In this document: positions 19,388 through 29,028 of the stretch, piece by piece
Layout of the letters: every line of letters starts with the position of its first letter
How positions within the stretch are numbered: position 1 is the first letter of the stretch
Source of the DNA: Peptococcaceae bacterium
Lineage (GTDB): Bacteria > Bacillota > Desulfotomaculia > Desulfotomaculales > Desulfocucumaceae
DNA: 35,545 bases
Assembly (NCBI GenBank): GCA_013336365.1
Contig: JAAXTT010000002.1
Location: 1-35,545 of the forward strand
Direction: 5' to 3'
The notes under the pieces: model-generated
Database searches by the model: none
The model's input: the letters and a program-made list of their open reading frames with translations, nothing else
What the model was told of the DNA's origin: nothing
Program-made: the position numbers and the translations under genes

Positions 19388-19666
19388 TGTGACACTAATA
19401 GTGTCACAGATTTATTACCTTGAAAGCCTTGATTTTATTGGTTTTACATTTTTATTTTTTCTGTGACACTAATTTTTGGAACATATGTGTATATTTTTTA
19501 GACCACCTTATACCTATACATTATAAAGGCAAGGTCATTTCTCTATATGTAATACATATATATTAGTGTCACAGTGTCACAACATATATATAAGCCTTAC
19601 CAGCCTTGACTTTAACCTTGTGACACTCCTGTGACACTTCGTGACACTGTTTTAGTTAGTGTCACG
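19388..19666. repeat. Iteron-like array: nine copies of GTGACAC in both orientations
   Basis: Octamers at 19388, 19401(-), 19462, 19566(-), 19574(-), 19619, 19630, 19640, 19659(-), with AT-rich stretches between. Confidence 0.9.
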
Positions 19667-22582
19667 AATACCAATCTGTTTTACTTTGATTACTTGTGGT
19701 CTTATACCACCATCTAAGGCTTTACCCATAGTGTCATATCTTGTTTTTCCTCCACGATGAAATGTCTCAATCTTCCCAGCAGCTGCCCACTCCCGAATAA
19801 TTTTTCTACTGCCTGAAAATTTCTCTGTCAAGAATCTGTCAACAACGCTTCTGATTACATACAGGTCTATATGTTCCCGATATCCAAACCTTGGGCCCAT
19901 TGAACGGTCTGAAAATCTCTCTTGGTTCTCTGCTAACCAGTCAATGAATTCATCCCAGGCACGTTCTGATTCACTGGCTTCTGACATAGTAACCAATCCT
20001 GATAGAATATGATTTGCAGCAGCAATTGCCCCTGACTTAGCTTCGTCCCATGACTCACCAAATACCCAGACAGATGACAAGTAATCAGATGTGGCAACAC
20101 AGGCAACAGCATCAATATGAGAATCAAGCTTATCCGGAAAACTATTTCTAAAGGCAATTTGAAATTCTTTGTAGGTAGTATAAATAACCCCATAATCAGC
20201 AGCTAGCAACTGGTTTAGAAACTCCTGCCCAACATGGCCATGGCACTTCGGCAAAAAATAATACAGACCGCGGGCAAACTCCCGATCATGACTGAGTGGT
20301 CCATCACATATTTCCAGCACCCTGGTCATTACTCCATCTAAAGATCCTGAATTTGACAATGTACCCTCTCCGGTTGATAAAACAATTGTTCTCCAGGTGG
20401 ATAAGTTTTGCAGTCCTGTTTTTGTTCCTCTGCCCCTGCCCCGACCTTCACCTAATACGTACAGAAGAGGGTTAATGTCATTTTTCTTGTGCTGGTTTAA
20501 TACCTCGCGCTCATTAATTGCTAAGGGCAAATCAGAGTGTAGAGCCGCCTTTCTCTCAATTGCCGTTGGGGTCGTGTCAAAGGTTCCAATCAGCTGATCC
20601 GGATTACCCCACACAGACATAGCCGCCCATAGTGTTGCCGTTTTGCCATCTTGGGAGCTCCCCCAGTTGTGCAGGATAAAATTCCTCTGCCCAAGAATTT
20701 TTAAAAGTGGTGCTGCAAAACTGGCTGATAAAAGAAATCTAGCAATTGGTGTCTGCCTAAGATATTTCATCCTTGATTTCCAATCATCTACCTTGCCTGC
20801 TACAGAAAATCCGGAAACCGTTCGCTGGCTTCCATCATCATCAATATCAATACGGTATTTCTGATTAAAGTTAGGCAGTATAAATTCCCTTTCCCCACGC
20901 CAGCCAAGCTTTGACACAGAGTAGGTTACCGGAATACTATCCCGGTTAATATCTGCCAGTGCATCAAACCATTTGACCGCAAACTTAGCAGATTCTGATG
21001 AGATTGAAACACCAAAGTCAGCAAGGCGCATTATTTTCCGGGAATCAAATATTGTTGACCGGGGAAATAAAACCCTGCGCCAACCTTTCATGTAACGAAA
21101 ACAGATTTCCATTTTCTCTGTCTCTGTATCTACATTAAACAGACGTTCTGATATTACTACCGGGCAACTAGCAGCCTTATATGCCATGATGTCACCGGAG
21201 CTGGTTTCCTTAATAAATACAATTCCTGAACGTTCAAACTTGAAATTTGGCGGCAATATCATATTTACCGGCAGCTCTGGGACTGTATCCCTTAACATTC
21301 TAGAGCTGGGCCTATCTCCCGGCTGAACAACATGTAAATGGCTCTCCTGTTTAGCCTGATGATTATTTTGTTTAATAAGCTTTTCCAAATCGTTAAGGTT
21401 GACCCGGCCCTTGCATGATGCTTTGAATTTAATATATTCAGCTTGGTCATCTTTTTTAAGGACTGCCAAAGCACCAAGAACCTCAGGAATGAATACATTT
21501 TCCGGAGAGGGAGCCGGTATGCACCTGACAACGGCCCGCGCTTGCCCCACCTTAGATAAACTCCAGCCACATGGAGCCTGCACTCCACACCCATCTTGAG
21601 GGCATCCTTGAAACCCGATGGATGTTTTTATGTATGCACAGGTCTGTGGATTCATTTCCAAAGCTTCTTTTAACTTGTGATCTGTGTCTTCTTTTTTATA
21701 TCGGGCTGTATCCAGAATAGAAAAATTGTGACCCTCTTGGTGGCCATCGCTGGCCCTTACAATATTGGTTAATGCAGCCAACCATTCAGTGTAAGTTATA
21801 CCAGATGCATTTAACTGGCAGTGCTGCAGGAACCTACAGTTTTTTAGCATTATTTCAGCTGATCCATCCGTTGACCTGCGCTCAAAGTCACCTGTCCGCT
21901 GTGATTCTGATTTGATAGGTTCTTCAGTCTGAGGTAGTAGATGCTCAATGTCGGATGGGTTGTATCTGATATCTGATCTTTCTATTACTTGACACATTAC
22001 AGGACTATCCTGTATTTTACGATTCATTGTTCCAGGTAGTCTTAGAACCCTGGCAAGGTCTGATGTGGTATCAATTTTCCAGTTGTTCTTTTCAGCTTTT
22101 GATTTTATTACAGCCTGTAAATTACGAAGCAACTCGGCAGCCTGGTTCCGTTCTGCCTGTGTGTCAAAATTCCAAGGTTCCCTAAATAACCAATATGCAT
22201 GTAGACCATATCCACTCCATACCACCAAGGAAGGTGGCAGCTCATCCGGTAGCAAGCTCATAGCCGATGGAATATCTGCAGGCAAAGCATTAATTTTGTG
22301 TGCACCGGGAGCCTGAACATCGATATCCACCCATATCCCGGGGATAGATGATATTTCAGTGTTTTTTGACCTCTCATGTGTACCCACAGCTGCTAATGTT
22401 GAACCTACGCCGAAATAAACATCATGGTTAGCAGATAATTGTTCGGCTGATTGGACCATCCCTGGTATATTCTGGACAGAGAAGGAATGTGATTGCCTGT
22501 TAGGTAAGGTCCAAAGATATAAAAATTGATTTTCATTAAATTCGTCATACAGGAGGGATAAAAAATCATATATATAGTTCAG
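19652..22582 (-). CDS. PrimPol/RepB-like primase fused to DUF927-type helicase, probable CTG start
   Basis: GIWVDIDVQAPG...VVWSGYGLHAYWLFREPW...DLARVLRLPGTMNRK; helicase part LLKILGQRNFILHNWGSSQDGKTATLWAAMSVWG. In-frame NYIYDFLSLLYDEFNENQFLYLWTLPNRQSHSFSVQNIPG upstream of the first ATG (22459), SD GGAGGG. Confidence 0.88.
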   Translation of the reverse strand: MNYIYDFLSLLYDEFNENQFLYLWTLPNRQSHSFSVQNIPGMVQSAEQLSANHDVYFGVGSTLAAVGTHERSKNTEISSIPGIWVDIDVQAPGAHKINALPADIPSAMSLLPDELPPSLVVWSGYGLHAYWLFREPWNFDTQAERNQAAELLRNLQAVIKSKAEKNNWKIDTTSDLARVLRLPGTMNRKIQDSPVMCQVIERSDIRYNPSDIEHLLPQTEEPIKSESQRTGDFERRSTDGSAEIMLKNCRFLQHCQLNASGITYTEWLAALTNIVRASDGHQEGHNFSILDTARYKKEDTDHKLKEALEMNPQTCAYIKTSIGFQGCPQDGCGVQAPCGWSLSKVGQARAVVRCIPAPSPENVFIPEVLGALAVLKKDDQAEYIKFKASCKGRVNLNDLEKLIKQNNHQAKQESHLHVVQPGDRPSSRMLRDTVPELPVNMILPPNFKFERSGIVFIKETSSGDIMAYKAASCPVVISERLFNVDTETEKMEICFRYMKGWRRVLFPRSTIFDSRKIMRLADFGVSISSESAKFAVKWFDALADINRDSIPVTYSVSKLGWRGEREFILPNFNQKYRIDIDDDGSQRTVSGFSVAGKVDDWKSRMKYLRQTPIARFLLSASFAAPLLKILGQRNFILHNWGSSQDGKTATLWAAMSVWGNPDQLIGTFDTTPTAIERKAALHSDLPLAINEREVLNQHKKNDINPLLYVLGEGRGRGRGTKTGLQNLSTWRTIVLSTGEGTLSNSGSLDGVMTRVLEICDGPLSHDREFARGLYYFLPKCHGHVGQEFLNQLLAADYGVIYTTYKEFQIAFRNSFPDKLDSHIDAVACVATSDYLSSVWVFGESWDEAKSGAIAAANHILSGLVTMSEASESERAWDEFIDWLAENQERFSDRSMGPRFGYREHIDLYVIRSVVDRFLTEKFSGSRKIIREWAAAGKIETFHRGGKTRYDTMGKALDGGIRPQVIKVKQIGIRDTN

Positions 22583-22599
22583 GGTTCACACCCTCCAAT

Positions 22600-22968
22600 C
22601 TATAAACCAATATTTAATCCATTAATTATTTTCACAGCATCTTCTGGACACTTGGCCACTCCAGCATAAGCACCGCTGGCAGTCATCATCCGGAGAAAAT
22701 TTTCTTGTTCTGGACTGAGCTTGCCAGATTTAGATTTAACCTCAATGAATATTGCCCGGCCAAGATTATTAATACCAAATAAATCAGAGAAGCCAACCGG
22801 AAGCCCTGTATTTAATCGACGTGGCCTGTAAATTGTTATGCTGCCGTCCAGGTTATGAATTACATTATTACCTGTCCAGGCTTCCCCTACGTTTACCCTA
22901 AATAATGTTCCCAGCTGATTATTTGAAACATGAATACGAATTAAATTTTGAATATCTGACTCTTTCAT
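22600..22968 (-). CDS. VRR-NUC domain nuclease
   Basis: 122 aa; GLPVGFSDLFGINNLGRAIFIEVKSKSGKLSPEQENFLRMM. Confidence 0.92.
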   Translation of the reverse strand: MKESDIQNLIRIHVSNNQLGTLFRVNVGEAWTGNNVIHNLDGSITIYRPRRLNTGLPVGFSDLFGINNLGRAIFIEVKSKSGKLSPEQENFLRMMTASGAYAGVAKCPEDAVKIINGLNIGL

Positions 22969-23279
22969 GAATAACTCCTTAAAGTAATTTGTTTAATAAA
23001 ATCAATATCTTCATCTAAAATACTTGAAAAGCTATCTTCCTCTGCTCTGCAGAAAAATACAGTTCCAAAAATAATGTCTCCAGGAATACTAAAGTTCCGT
23101 TTAAGGTCATTAAATTTTCCCTCTTCATTACAAATAAGCAGTATCTTATTATTAATATTTAAAACCTCTATATATCCATCAACGATTTGCTGACAAGCCT
23201 GCAGCGTGTTTTCAATCTCTAGCAACTCAATATTTTTACCAGGCTCTTTAATAGCTACATTTATTGTTTTACTTGCCAT
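22965..23279 (-). CDS. Hypothetical protein
   Basis: 104-aa ORF, 4-nt overlap with the VRR-NUC gene. Confidence 0.65.
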   Translation of the reverse strand: MASKTINVAIKEPGKNIELLEIENTLQACQQIVDGYIEVLNINNKILLICNEEGKFNDLKRNFSIPGDIIFGTVFFCRAEEDSFSSILDEDIDFIKQITLRSYS

Positions 23280-23915
23280 TTACACAGCCTCCTGCTTTAG
23301 TCTGCTGAATGGGCAAACCCCACTTGGCGGGCTATCTTGAATAACGTCAATATCCTGGTCTATAAAGAGCTTGAATACCTTGCAACCTGTGAAGCTCCCA
23401 TCCTCAACATTGCACTCCAGGCATACCTCAGTGTCCATAAGTAGTAGCGCCTCGTTGAATAGGTCCCTATTTACTACTGCCACATCATCGACTAACTGGA
23501 CCTCCCTAAACTCCCTCATTGCCTGATCGTGGTACATTGTTATCACTGAATATTTTTTAGATTCAGATAAGATTCTACCCACAAACGACGGGTCAAGTCC
23601 GTACATTATCTGATTAATAGCCTGGTCAATCATTTTGCTGGCCAGCTCAATTCTTTTTAAAACCTCAGCACTCCAGCCGTATTGCTTAGCATTATCCCTC
23701 CACCTCTCAAGGAAGTCATTAAATGCAACCATTTTATAGTAGTCAATTTTTTCTGAGTTATTGAGGTATCTTTTCCCCATCTTGAATGGTTCCCGGGAGT
23801 AATCGCCTGGCACTTCTTTTTCTCTCTCCAGCCGATATAATAAACTTGCTAAAACAGAGGTCCTTACTGTTTTCTGTGTTTCAACAATGTATACTAATTC
23901 ATCAATGGCACTCAT
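23280..23915 (-). CDS. Hypothetical phage replication-region protein (possibly DUF5651-like)
   Basis: 211-aa ORF in the early operon; family assignment tentative. Confidence 0.65.
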   Translation of the reverse strand: MSAIDELVYIVETQKTVRTSVLASLLYRLEREKEVPGDYSREPFKMGKRYLNNSEKIDYYKMVAFNDFLERWRDNAKQYGWSAEVLKRIELASKMIDQAINQIMYGLDPSFVGRILSESKKYSVITMYHDQAMREFREVQLVDDVAVVNRDLFNEALLLMDTEVCLECNVEDGSFTGCKVFKLFIDQDIDVIQDSPPSGVCPFSRLKQEAV

Positions 23916-23927
23916 TTACTGCCCCCT

Positions 23928-25298
23928 TCACCGCATTATCTGTTTTATTTCAGCCATTTTTGATATCCACCGCAAAGAATATCCCCGTCTTAAAGCTATT
24001 TGTTCAAGATCTGTAATGTTTCTTGCCTTACCAACCTCTTGGCGGCGTTTTTTCCTGTCTATTTCATCAATCTTAACCAGCTCACCCTTGCGCTGTTCAG
24101 GATCGGATTGAACAGATGCTTTGTATAAATAGCCGCACCCTGGACATACTGGTGATGGTCTGTGTGCCACATAGCATTTGGGGCATTGTCGCAAGGATAT
24201 TTCCCTTTGACCCTGGCTGTTTTTCTTTTTTCCCTCCAGGATCCAATCCCTATCTTCATCCGGCAGTCCATGACGATAACAATTCCCTACATGGTCAATA
24301 ATAATTGCCACCTTGTCAGGATTATCCGTGTCTGGCCGCATTGGTCGCATTGACTGCTGAATATGCAAGGTCAAGGATTGAGTTGGCCGCATTAGTATTA
24401 CGGCCTCCATTGCCGGTACATCAAATCCCTCAGATATAAGGTCAACATTACATAGTACTTTAATCTCGCCGGATCTGAATTGCTCAATAGCTGCCTTTCT
24501 GACTGGAGCCTGAGTTTCTCCGTCAATGTGTATTGCCGGTATCCCTGCAGCTTTGAACATTTCTGCAGTATGTTCTGAGTGAACCCGAGAGACACAGTAA
24601 CATATTGCCCTCTTCCCATTAGCCAGTTTTTTATATTGTTCAATTACATCACCAATAATTTCTGATTGGTCCATCCTAAATTCAATTTCTGATTTTACAT
24701 AGTCACCGTATCGCACCCGTAGGCCTTCTAAGTTTGCCTTTATTGGAGGTGCATAATATTGAAATGGAGCTAGGTTTCCCCACTCAATCAATTGTTTTAC
24801 AGACGGACCAAGAACCAAGGATTCAAATATTGCACCCAATCCGGATCCGTCAAGCCTCGCCGGAGTTGCAGTAAGTCCAATAACAAAAGCTTCAGGGAAT
24901 GCAGCCATCAGTTTGCGCCAGGTATTGGCTGTACTATGATGTGCTTCATCATATATAATCACTGCCGGTGGACTTAATTTGGTAAGTCTTCTGGCCACTG
25001 TGAATATGCTTCCAATCTGCACAAGCTCGTCATTGCCTGATAGGCCGGGAGCTATTATCCCATGCTGCACGCCAAGTGCCTTGAATGTTTCACTGCTTTG
25101 GTCTATGAGCTCCTGGCGGTGTACTGCAAATAATACTGATTGACCACGGATGGCAGATTGAGCTGCCATCCAGGCCATAATTACAGTTTTTCCAGCCCCG
25201 CAGGGAGCAACTAGGCATGTACGCCGTTTACCTTGCATAAATTCATCACGAACTCCGTGGATTAATAGGTCTTGGTATGGCCGGAGTTTAAAGCTCAA
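23928..25298 (-). CDS. DEAD/DEAH-box (SF2) helicase
   Basis: APCGAGKTVIMAWMA (Walker A), IYDEAHHS, GLTATPARLDG, EAVILMRPTQSLTLHIQQSMRPMRP, C-terminal zinc ribbon CPKC...CPGCG. Confidence 0.97.
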   Translation of the reverse strand: MSFKLRPYQDLLIHGVRDEFMQGKRRTCLVAPCGAGKTVIMAWMAAQSAIRGQSVLFAVHRQELIDQSSETFKALGVQHGIIAPGLSGNDELVQIGSIFTVARRLTKLSPPAVIIYDEAHHSTANTWRKLMAAFPEAFVIGLTATPARLDGSGLGAIFESLVLGPSVKQLIEWGNLAPFQYYAPPIKANLEGLRVRYGDYVKSEIEFRMDQSEIIGDVIEQYKKLANGKRAICYCVSRVHSEHTAEMFKAAGIPAIHIDGETQAPVRKAAIEQFRSGEIKVLCNVDLISEGFDVPAMEAVILMRPTQSLTLHIQQSMRPMRPDTDNPDKVAIIIDHVGNCYRHGLPDEDRDWILEGKKKNSQGQREISLRQCPKCYVAHRPSPVCPGCGYLYKASVQSDPEQRKGELVKIDEIDRKKRRQEVGKARNITDLEQIALRRGYSLRWISKMAEIKQIMR

Positions 25299-25968
25299 TC
25301 TTAATCACCACTTTTGTATTGTCTAAAGCTTTATTGATTGTGCATATTACAGTTTCCAACTCTTCTTTTAACTTAATGAGCTGAGACACAGAATACTCTC
25401 CAGCTTTAGTTTTTACTGCTTGAGGAGCAATATCCGGAGATTCTTTTTCGACCGTCCTCTTACATACTGGCTGCCCTATCTCTAAACCCCATTCTTTTTT
25501 TAGGTTTACCATTATATCTGGAGCTATCTTGTTGTCCTTGCATATTTGACTATCGGAATGGCCATTATTTTTTAACTCCTGATACTGTTCCCTGTTAAGT
25601 GTTTCTCGTGCTATTTCCATCCTTGTTTTTGGTTTATCTTCACTGCCCAATTTATCTTCCTCCTTCCAATTTTTAGGCACTTTTATACAATTATGTTTCA
25701 AAAGATATCTTAGGTGATAACTGTTAATTCTGAGTATCCCTGCAGCTTCAACAGCAGAATCGGCTCGCTCTATTACATTTTTAAGCATACCCACTGAAAT
25801 ATATCCTTCTCGAGTTTTAAGTTCGGGAGATCCATATTTCTCTTTCTCCTCAGGGGTCATCTGTCTAGTTTTGCAAGGGCCACTCATTGCATAACCATCG
25901 CCGCATTTAGGGCTTTCAAATGGAAGGCGACAACCAGATTGGTAGGTTAATCTTTTATGCACGCCCAT
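25288..25968 (-). CDS. Hypothetical protein with putative HTH segments
   Basis: Start set at MGVHKRLTY (25968) immediately after the preceding gene; VEAAGILRINSYHLRYLLKHN resembles an HTH. Confidence 0.65.
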   Translation of the reverse strand: MGVHKRLTYQSGCRLPFESPKCGDGYAMSGPCKTRQMTPEEKEKYGSPELKTREGYISVGMLKNVIERADSAVEAAGILRINSYHLRYLLKHNCIKVPKNWKEEDKLGSEDKPKTRMEIARETLNREQYQELKNNGHSDSQICKDNKIAPDIMVNLKKEWGLEIGQPVCKRTVEKESPDIAPQAVKTKAGEYSVSQLIKLKEELETVICTINKALDNTKVVIKIEL

Positions 25969-25969
25969 G

Positions 25970-26212
25970 CTAATCAACCACTCCTGCCCTTTTACTAATA
26001 TCAACACTGATTTGCCACAAAGCCTGCTGCTGTTCCCGCAGGTCCTCAATTTCCATTTGTTGTAGCTCTGACCTTGCTTTTAATTCCATTATGATTTTTT
26101 CAATGGGCGGTACCGGACGGTTACTTTTAATAACGTCCTCTATCCCAAAGCTAAGGCTAACTAGGCCAGCCATTGTTATCACCAGGAGTAAAAAATTAGC
26201 TTTTTTACCCAT
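25970..26212 (-). CDS. Small membrane-anchored hypothetical protein
   Basis: 80 aa with N-terminal TM (ANFLLLVITMAGLVSLSFG) and Gln/Glu-rich helix. Confidence 0.55.
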   Translation of the reverse strand: MGKKANFLLLVITMAGLVSLSFGIEDVIKSNRPVPPIEKIIMELKARSELQQMEIEDLREQQQALWQISVDISKRAGVVD

Positions 26213-26225
26213 TCATAAACACCAC

Positions 26226-26525
26226 CTATAATTGTTTTCCATTCATATAAGTAAATGTCACTACTCGCCACACGCCATTTGTATCCGGTAGTTCAATGCA
26301 GGCAACTAGCCCCACTCGCAGTCCAAACCTTTCAGCATCCAGGGGTAACATTGCTCTATTATTATCAATAATCAACCCTGAACCGAGCTTTTCCCGCAGT
26401 AGAAATGTGATTAGCTTGACGAGCTGGCCATGACTTCTGCCAGCCCGCTCATGCCACCTATCTTTTGCATGCATGCCTAACTGAACTTTTATCTTCTTTT
26501 GCTCTAGGCAGCACATAATAAGCAC
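26226..26525 (-). CDS. Hypothetical protein
   Basis: 99-aa ORF adjacent to ssb. Confidence 0.55.
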   Translation of the reverse strand: MLIMCCLEQKKIKVQLGMHAKDRWHERAGRSHGQLVKLITFLLREKLGSGLIIDNNRAMLPLDAERFGLRVGLVACIELPDTNGVWRVVTFTYMNGKQL

Positions 26526-27059
26526 CTAAAACGGAAGATCATTGAGGTTGCTACTATAATATCCCCCAGGAGATGGGGAACCTTGATTAATAGGTTGTTG
26601 GTTTTGATTATTTTGTGGTGGTGTTTGCATATATCCAGGGGTTTGTAGATTTGCAGCTGGCGCAGGAACATAGCCTGGTGGGTAACCAGTGGGTTGTCCC
26701 CATGCTTGTTGCTGTTGATTTGGTTGAGGTTGGGGTGTGTTCCCGGCTGTCGGAGCAGGCTCGATGAAATTAAAGCCGGTAACTACAACCTTAACGGCAG
26801 AGCGTTGTTGCTGGGTCTGTTGATCAGTCCATTTTTCCTGACGAAGATAACCCCATATTAAAATTCTGTGACCTTTTTTACATGAATTGTTAATGTTTTC
26901 AGCTTGCTTGTCCCAAGCATTGCATTCAAAAAAATCAGCTTCATTGTTATCACCATACCTATTTACAGCAATTGTAAAATTGGTAACCGGTTTACCGGCT
27001 TGTGTATATTTAAGCTCTGGATCCCTGGTAAGTCTGCCAAAAATTGATATCTGATTCAT
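26526..27059 (-). CDS. ssb: Single-stranded DNA-binding protein
   Basis: MNQISIFGRLTRDPELKYTQAGKPVTNFTIAVNR...; Gln/Pro-rich linker and NDLPF tip. Confidence 0.97.
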   Translation of the reverse strand: MNQISIFGRLTRDPELKYTQAGKPVTNFTIAVNRYGDNNEADFFECNAWDKQAENINNSCKKGHRILIWGYLRQEKWTDQQTQQQRSAVKVVVTGFNFIEPAPTAGNTPQPQPNQQQQAWGQPTGYPPGYVPAPAANLQTPGYMQTPPQNNQNQQPINQGSPSPGGYYSSNLNDLPF

Positions 27060-27060
27060 G

Positions 27061-27699
27061 TTATCCCATCCTTTGTTGATAATATTGTTTTGCTTCATTC
27101 AAAATTACTGTTAATTCAACCTCAGTTATCTGGTTAACTGGCTTGGAAAAACGCTGTTCCAAGTATACTGATAGTGCACTTGGCTCCCATCCAATGTCTT
27201 GCCATAGCTTACATATTTCATCCACCTTGGAACTATTTGGTAAACCAGTAGGGCTTACCGGATGAGAAACAAACTCTTGCTTATCTGTTTTATCATCAGC
27301 CTCAGGGTCATCACCGGTTTCAATATTAAGTGCGGTTAGCCAGGCATATTTTAAAGCCATTGTCTGTGCTTTGGCAGCTGCCTTGTCTCCTGGATCCGTC
27401 CCGGTACCAAGACTAATTACTGTGACCGATTCACCGGAATCAGCATCAATGATTTGCAGTTTGCACTGTACGGTTACCAACTGCCAAATGCCTCCCCGAG
27501 ATGTGGCTTTTTCCTTTTCAGATATAACAGTGAATTCAGGAATACTAGCAAGCTTGGCTTTTACCAATGCAGTGTTGACCTTGTCCAGCACTGCAGCAGC
27601 TGAAACATATTTGTACTTTTGCTCTTTATTCTCGGAGTCTTTCTGTACATAAGCACATTCATCCATTACCTGAACCAATTTCTCAGCTATCTTTTGCAT
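27061..27699 (-). CDS. ERF-family single-strand annealing recombinase
   Basis: YKYVSAAAVLDKVNTALVKAKL...GTGTDPGDKAAAKAQTMALKYAWLTALNIETGDDPEAD. Confidence 0.92.
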   Translation of the reverse strand: MQKIAEKLVQVMDECAYVQKDSENKEQKYKYVSAAAVLDKVNTALVKAKLASIPEFTVISEKEKATSRGGIWQLVTVQCKLQIIDADSGESVTVISLGTGTDPGDKAAAKAQTMALKYAWLTALNIETGDDPEADDKTDKQEFVSHPVSPTGLPNSSKVDEICKLWQDIGWEPSALSVYLEQRFSKPVNQITEVELTVILNEAKQYYQQRMG

Positions 27700-27707
27700 G
27701 TTTCACC

Positions 27708-28265
27708 TCAATCTTCCTTGAGTTTGATAGTAAACTTAGCTGGCCGCTCGACTACGGAAATACCTGGAATTATCTCTCCTGTTGCTGGATCAACTATCTG
27801 CTCATTTAATATGTGAGCTGTTTTTTTAAGACCGGGCCAGTCAAGCTTTGGCTCAGGCGTTGGGGGAACGATAATAAATTCAGGATGATTTTCCTTTGCC
27901 CAGGCTAGTAAAACTTCATCATCTTTTGTGAATTCTGGTTGCTGAGCTCTCATCTGCAGTTCACCATGAGGCAATTTGATTGTTTTTGCTCTTGGATCCT
28001 CAAGGAGAATTCTCCGGTGATAATCCTCTAACAACATTTCAAAATAACCTCGGTTCTGATCAGCTCTCTCTTCCTCATCTGCAAGCCAAGTTTTAATCCG
28101 ATCAATTTCAGTTTGGGCAGCAGAACGTGATTCATTTCTAGAATTTTCTATTTTACAAACTTTTCTTAATGCCCATACAGCCATTTCTGTGTTTTCAATG
28201 CGAAACGTAGAACTATTTTCAGTATCCTGTTCCAAATACTCATCAAGTCTTGCAACGGCATCCAT
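27708..28265 (-). CDS. Host-nuclease inhibitor, Gam/Gp157-like
   Basis: IDRIKTWLADEEERADQNRGYFEMLLEDYHRRILLEDPRAKTIKLPHGELQMRAQQPEF; next to ERF. Confidence 0.8.
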   Translation of the reverse strand: MDAVARLDEYLEQDTENSSTFRIENTEMAVWALRKVCKIENSRNESRSAAQTEIDRIKTWLADEEERADQNRGYFEMLLEDYHRRILLEDPRAKTIKLPHGELQMRAQQPEFTKDDEVLLAWAKENHPEFIIVPPTPEPKLDWPGLKKTAHILNEQIVDPATGEIIPGISVVERPAKFTIKLKED

Positions 28266-28269
28266 TAAA

Positions 28270-28401
28270 TCATCTCCTATTAGCAGTACTTACTCTCTCC
28301 CGGCAGAGCCATTGTTTATTTAGCTTTACCGGATATCTATTGCAACCTTCAATTATTTTGCAATGACCCGCTTCATAGCATTCCTTGTGTGCCAACTGCA
28401 C
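28270..28401 (-). CDS. Small Cys-containing protein (43 aa), GTG start; not in the supplied ORF track
   Basis: VQLAHKECYEAGHCKIIEGCNRYPVKLNKQWLCRERVSTANRR; SD-like GAGGG about 10 nt upstream; fills the gap between neighbouring genes. Confidence 0.6.
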   Translation of the reverse strand: MQLAHKECYEAGHCKIIEGCNRYPVKLNKQWLCRERVSTANRR

Positions 28402-28407
28402 TGCAGT

Positions 28408-28797
28408 TCATCCCTCTGGATCTGCTTGACTATTATTTCTCAAATAGTTAACTGCTTGATACCAATGCCTTTTTAATGGTTCGTCCAACAGCTTGATTAA
28501 CATGTCATCATTCTTGGCCACAGGCGGTATTAAAATTTTTATCCCAACCTCAGTATCAAAAGTCAACTGAACACCATAGGTCGCCAAGGTATTTAGATAT
28601 AGGGGCAGATCAGCAGTGCTGCTGGTACATACAAAATGGGCCATTAATTCTGCCTTTTTTGCCTTTAATTCAGAAAGCACAATTCTTCCATGCTCGGGTA
28701 CCTGTGTCAGTGGATATGGCAGGTCTATTTTTAATTGGCCATCCTGTACATATATCTTTATTCCGATGCTATTGGCCTGAGCAATTAGATTGTTCAC
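28408..28797 (-). CDS. TubC N-terminal docking-domain-like protein
   Basis: LIAQANSIGIKIYVQDGQLKIDLP...IVLSELKAKKAELMAHF resembles the TubC_N pattern. Confidence 0.55.
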   Translation of the reverse strand: MNNLIAQANSIGIKIYVQDGQLKIDLPYPLTQVPEHGRIVLSELKAKKAELMAHFVCTSSTADLPLYLNTLATYGVQLTFDTEVGIKILIPPVAKNDDMLIKLLDEPLKRHWYQAVNYLRNNSQADPEG

Positions 28798-29015
28798 AGT
28801 AAAGGTACACCTGCCTCTTTGCTAAATGATTTACATCTTTTTATAGGACATAATTCTAAAAATGTGTTTGCATAACAGTTCCCATTGTTGACCAGGCAAT
28901 CTACAAGCCGGTTGTTTATACATCCTTTGCATTTACATTTGTCAATCTTGCACTTTTGAAAAAACATTTCATCTGCCAAGGTTAATTCCAACCCTGAACC
29001 ATCTCCGGTGGGCAT
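28794..29015 (-). CDS. Cysteine-rich small protein
   Basis: CKIDKCKCKGCINNRLVDCLVNNGNCYANTFLELCPIKRC; strong SD AAGGAGGG. Confidence 0.75.
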   Translation of the reverse strand: MPTGDGSGLELTLADEMFFQKCKIDKCKCKGCINNRLVDCLVNNGNCYANTFLELCPIKRCKSFSKEAGVPLL

Positions 29016-29028
29016 CTGTCATCCCTCC

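Noticed and set aside
19388-19666. GTGACAC repeats as a CRISPR array
   Set aside because: Units are 7-8 bp, in both orientations and with irregular spacing; no repeat/spacer architecture or cas genes.
21292-21594. 100-aa minus-strand ORF inside the primase-helicase
   Set aside because: Out-of-frame shadow ORF of a well-supported gene.
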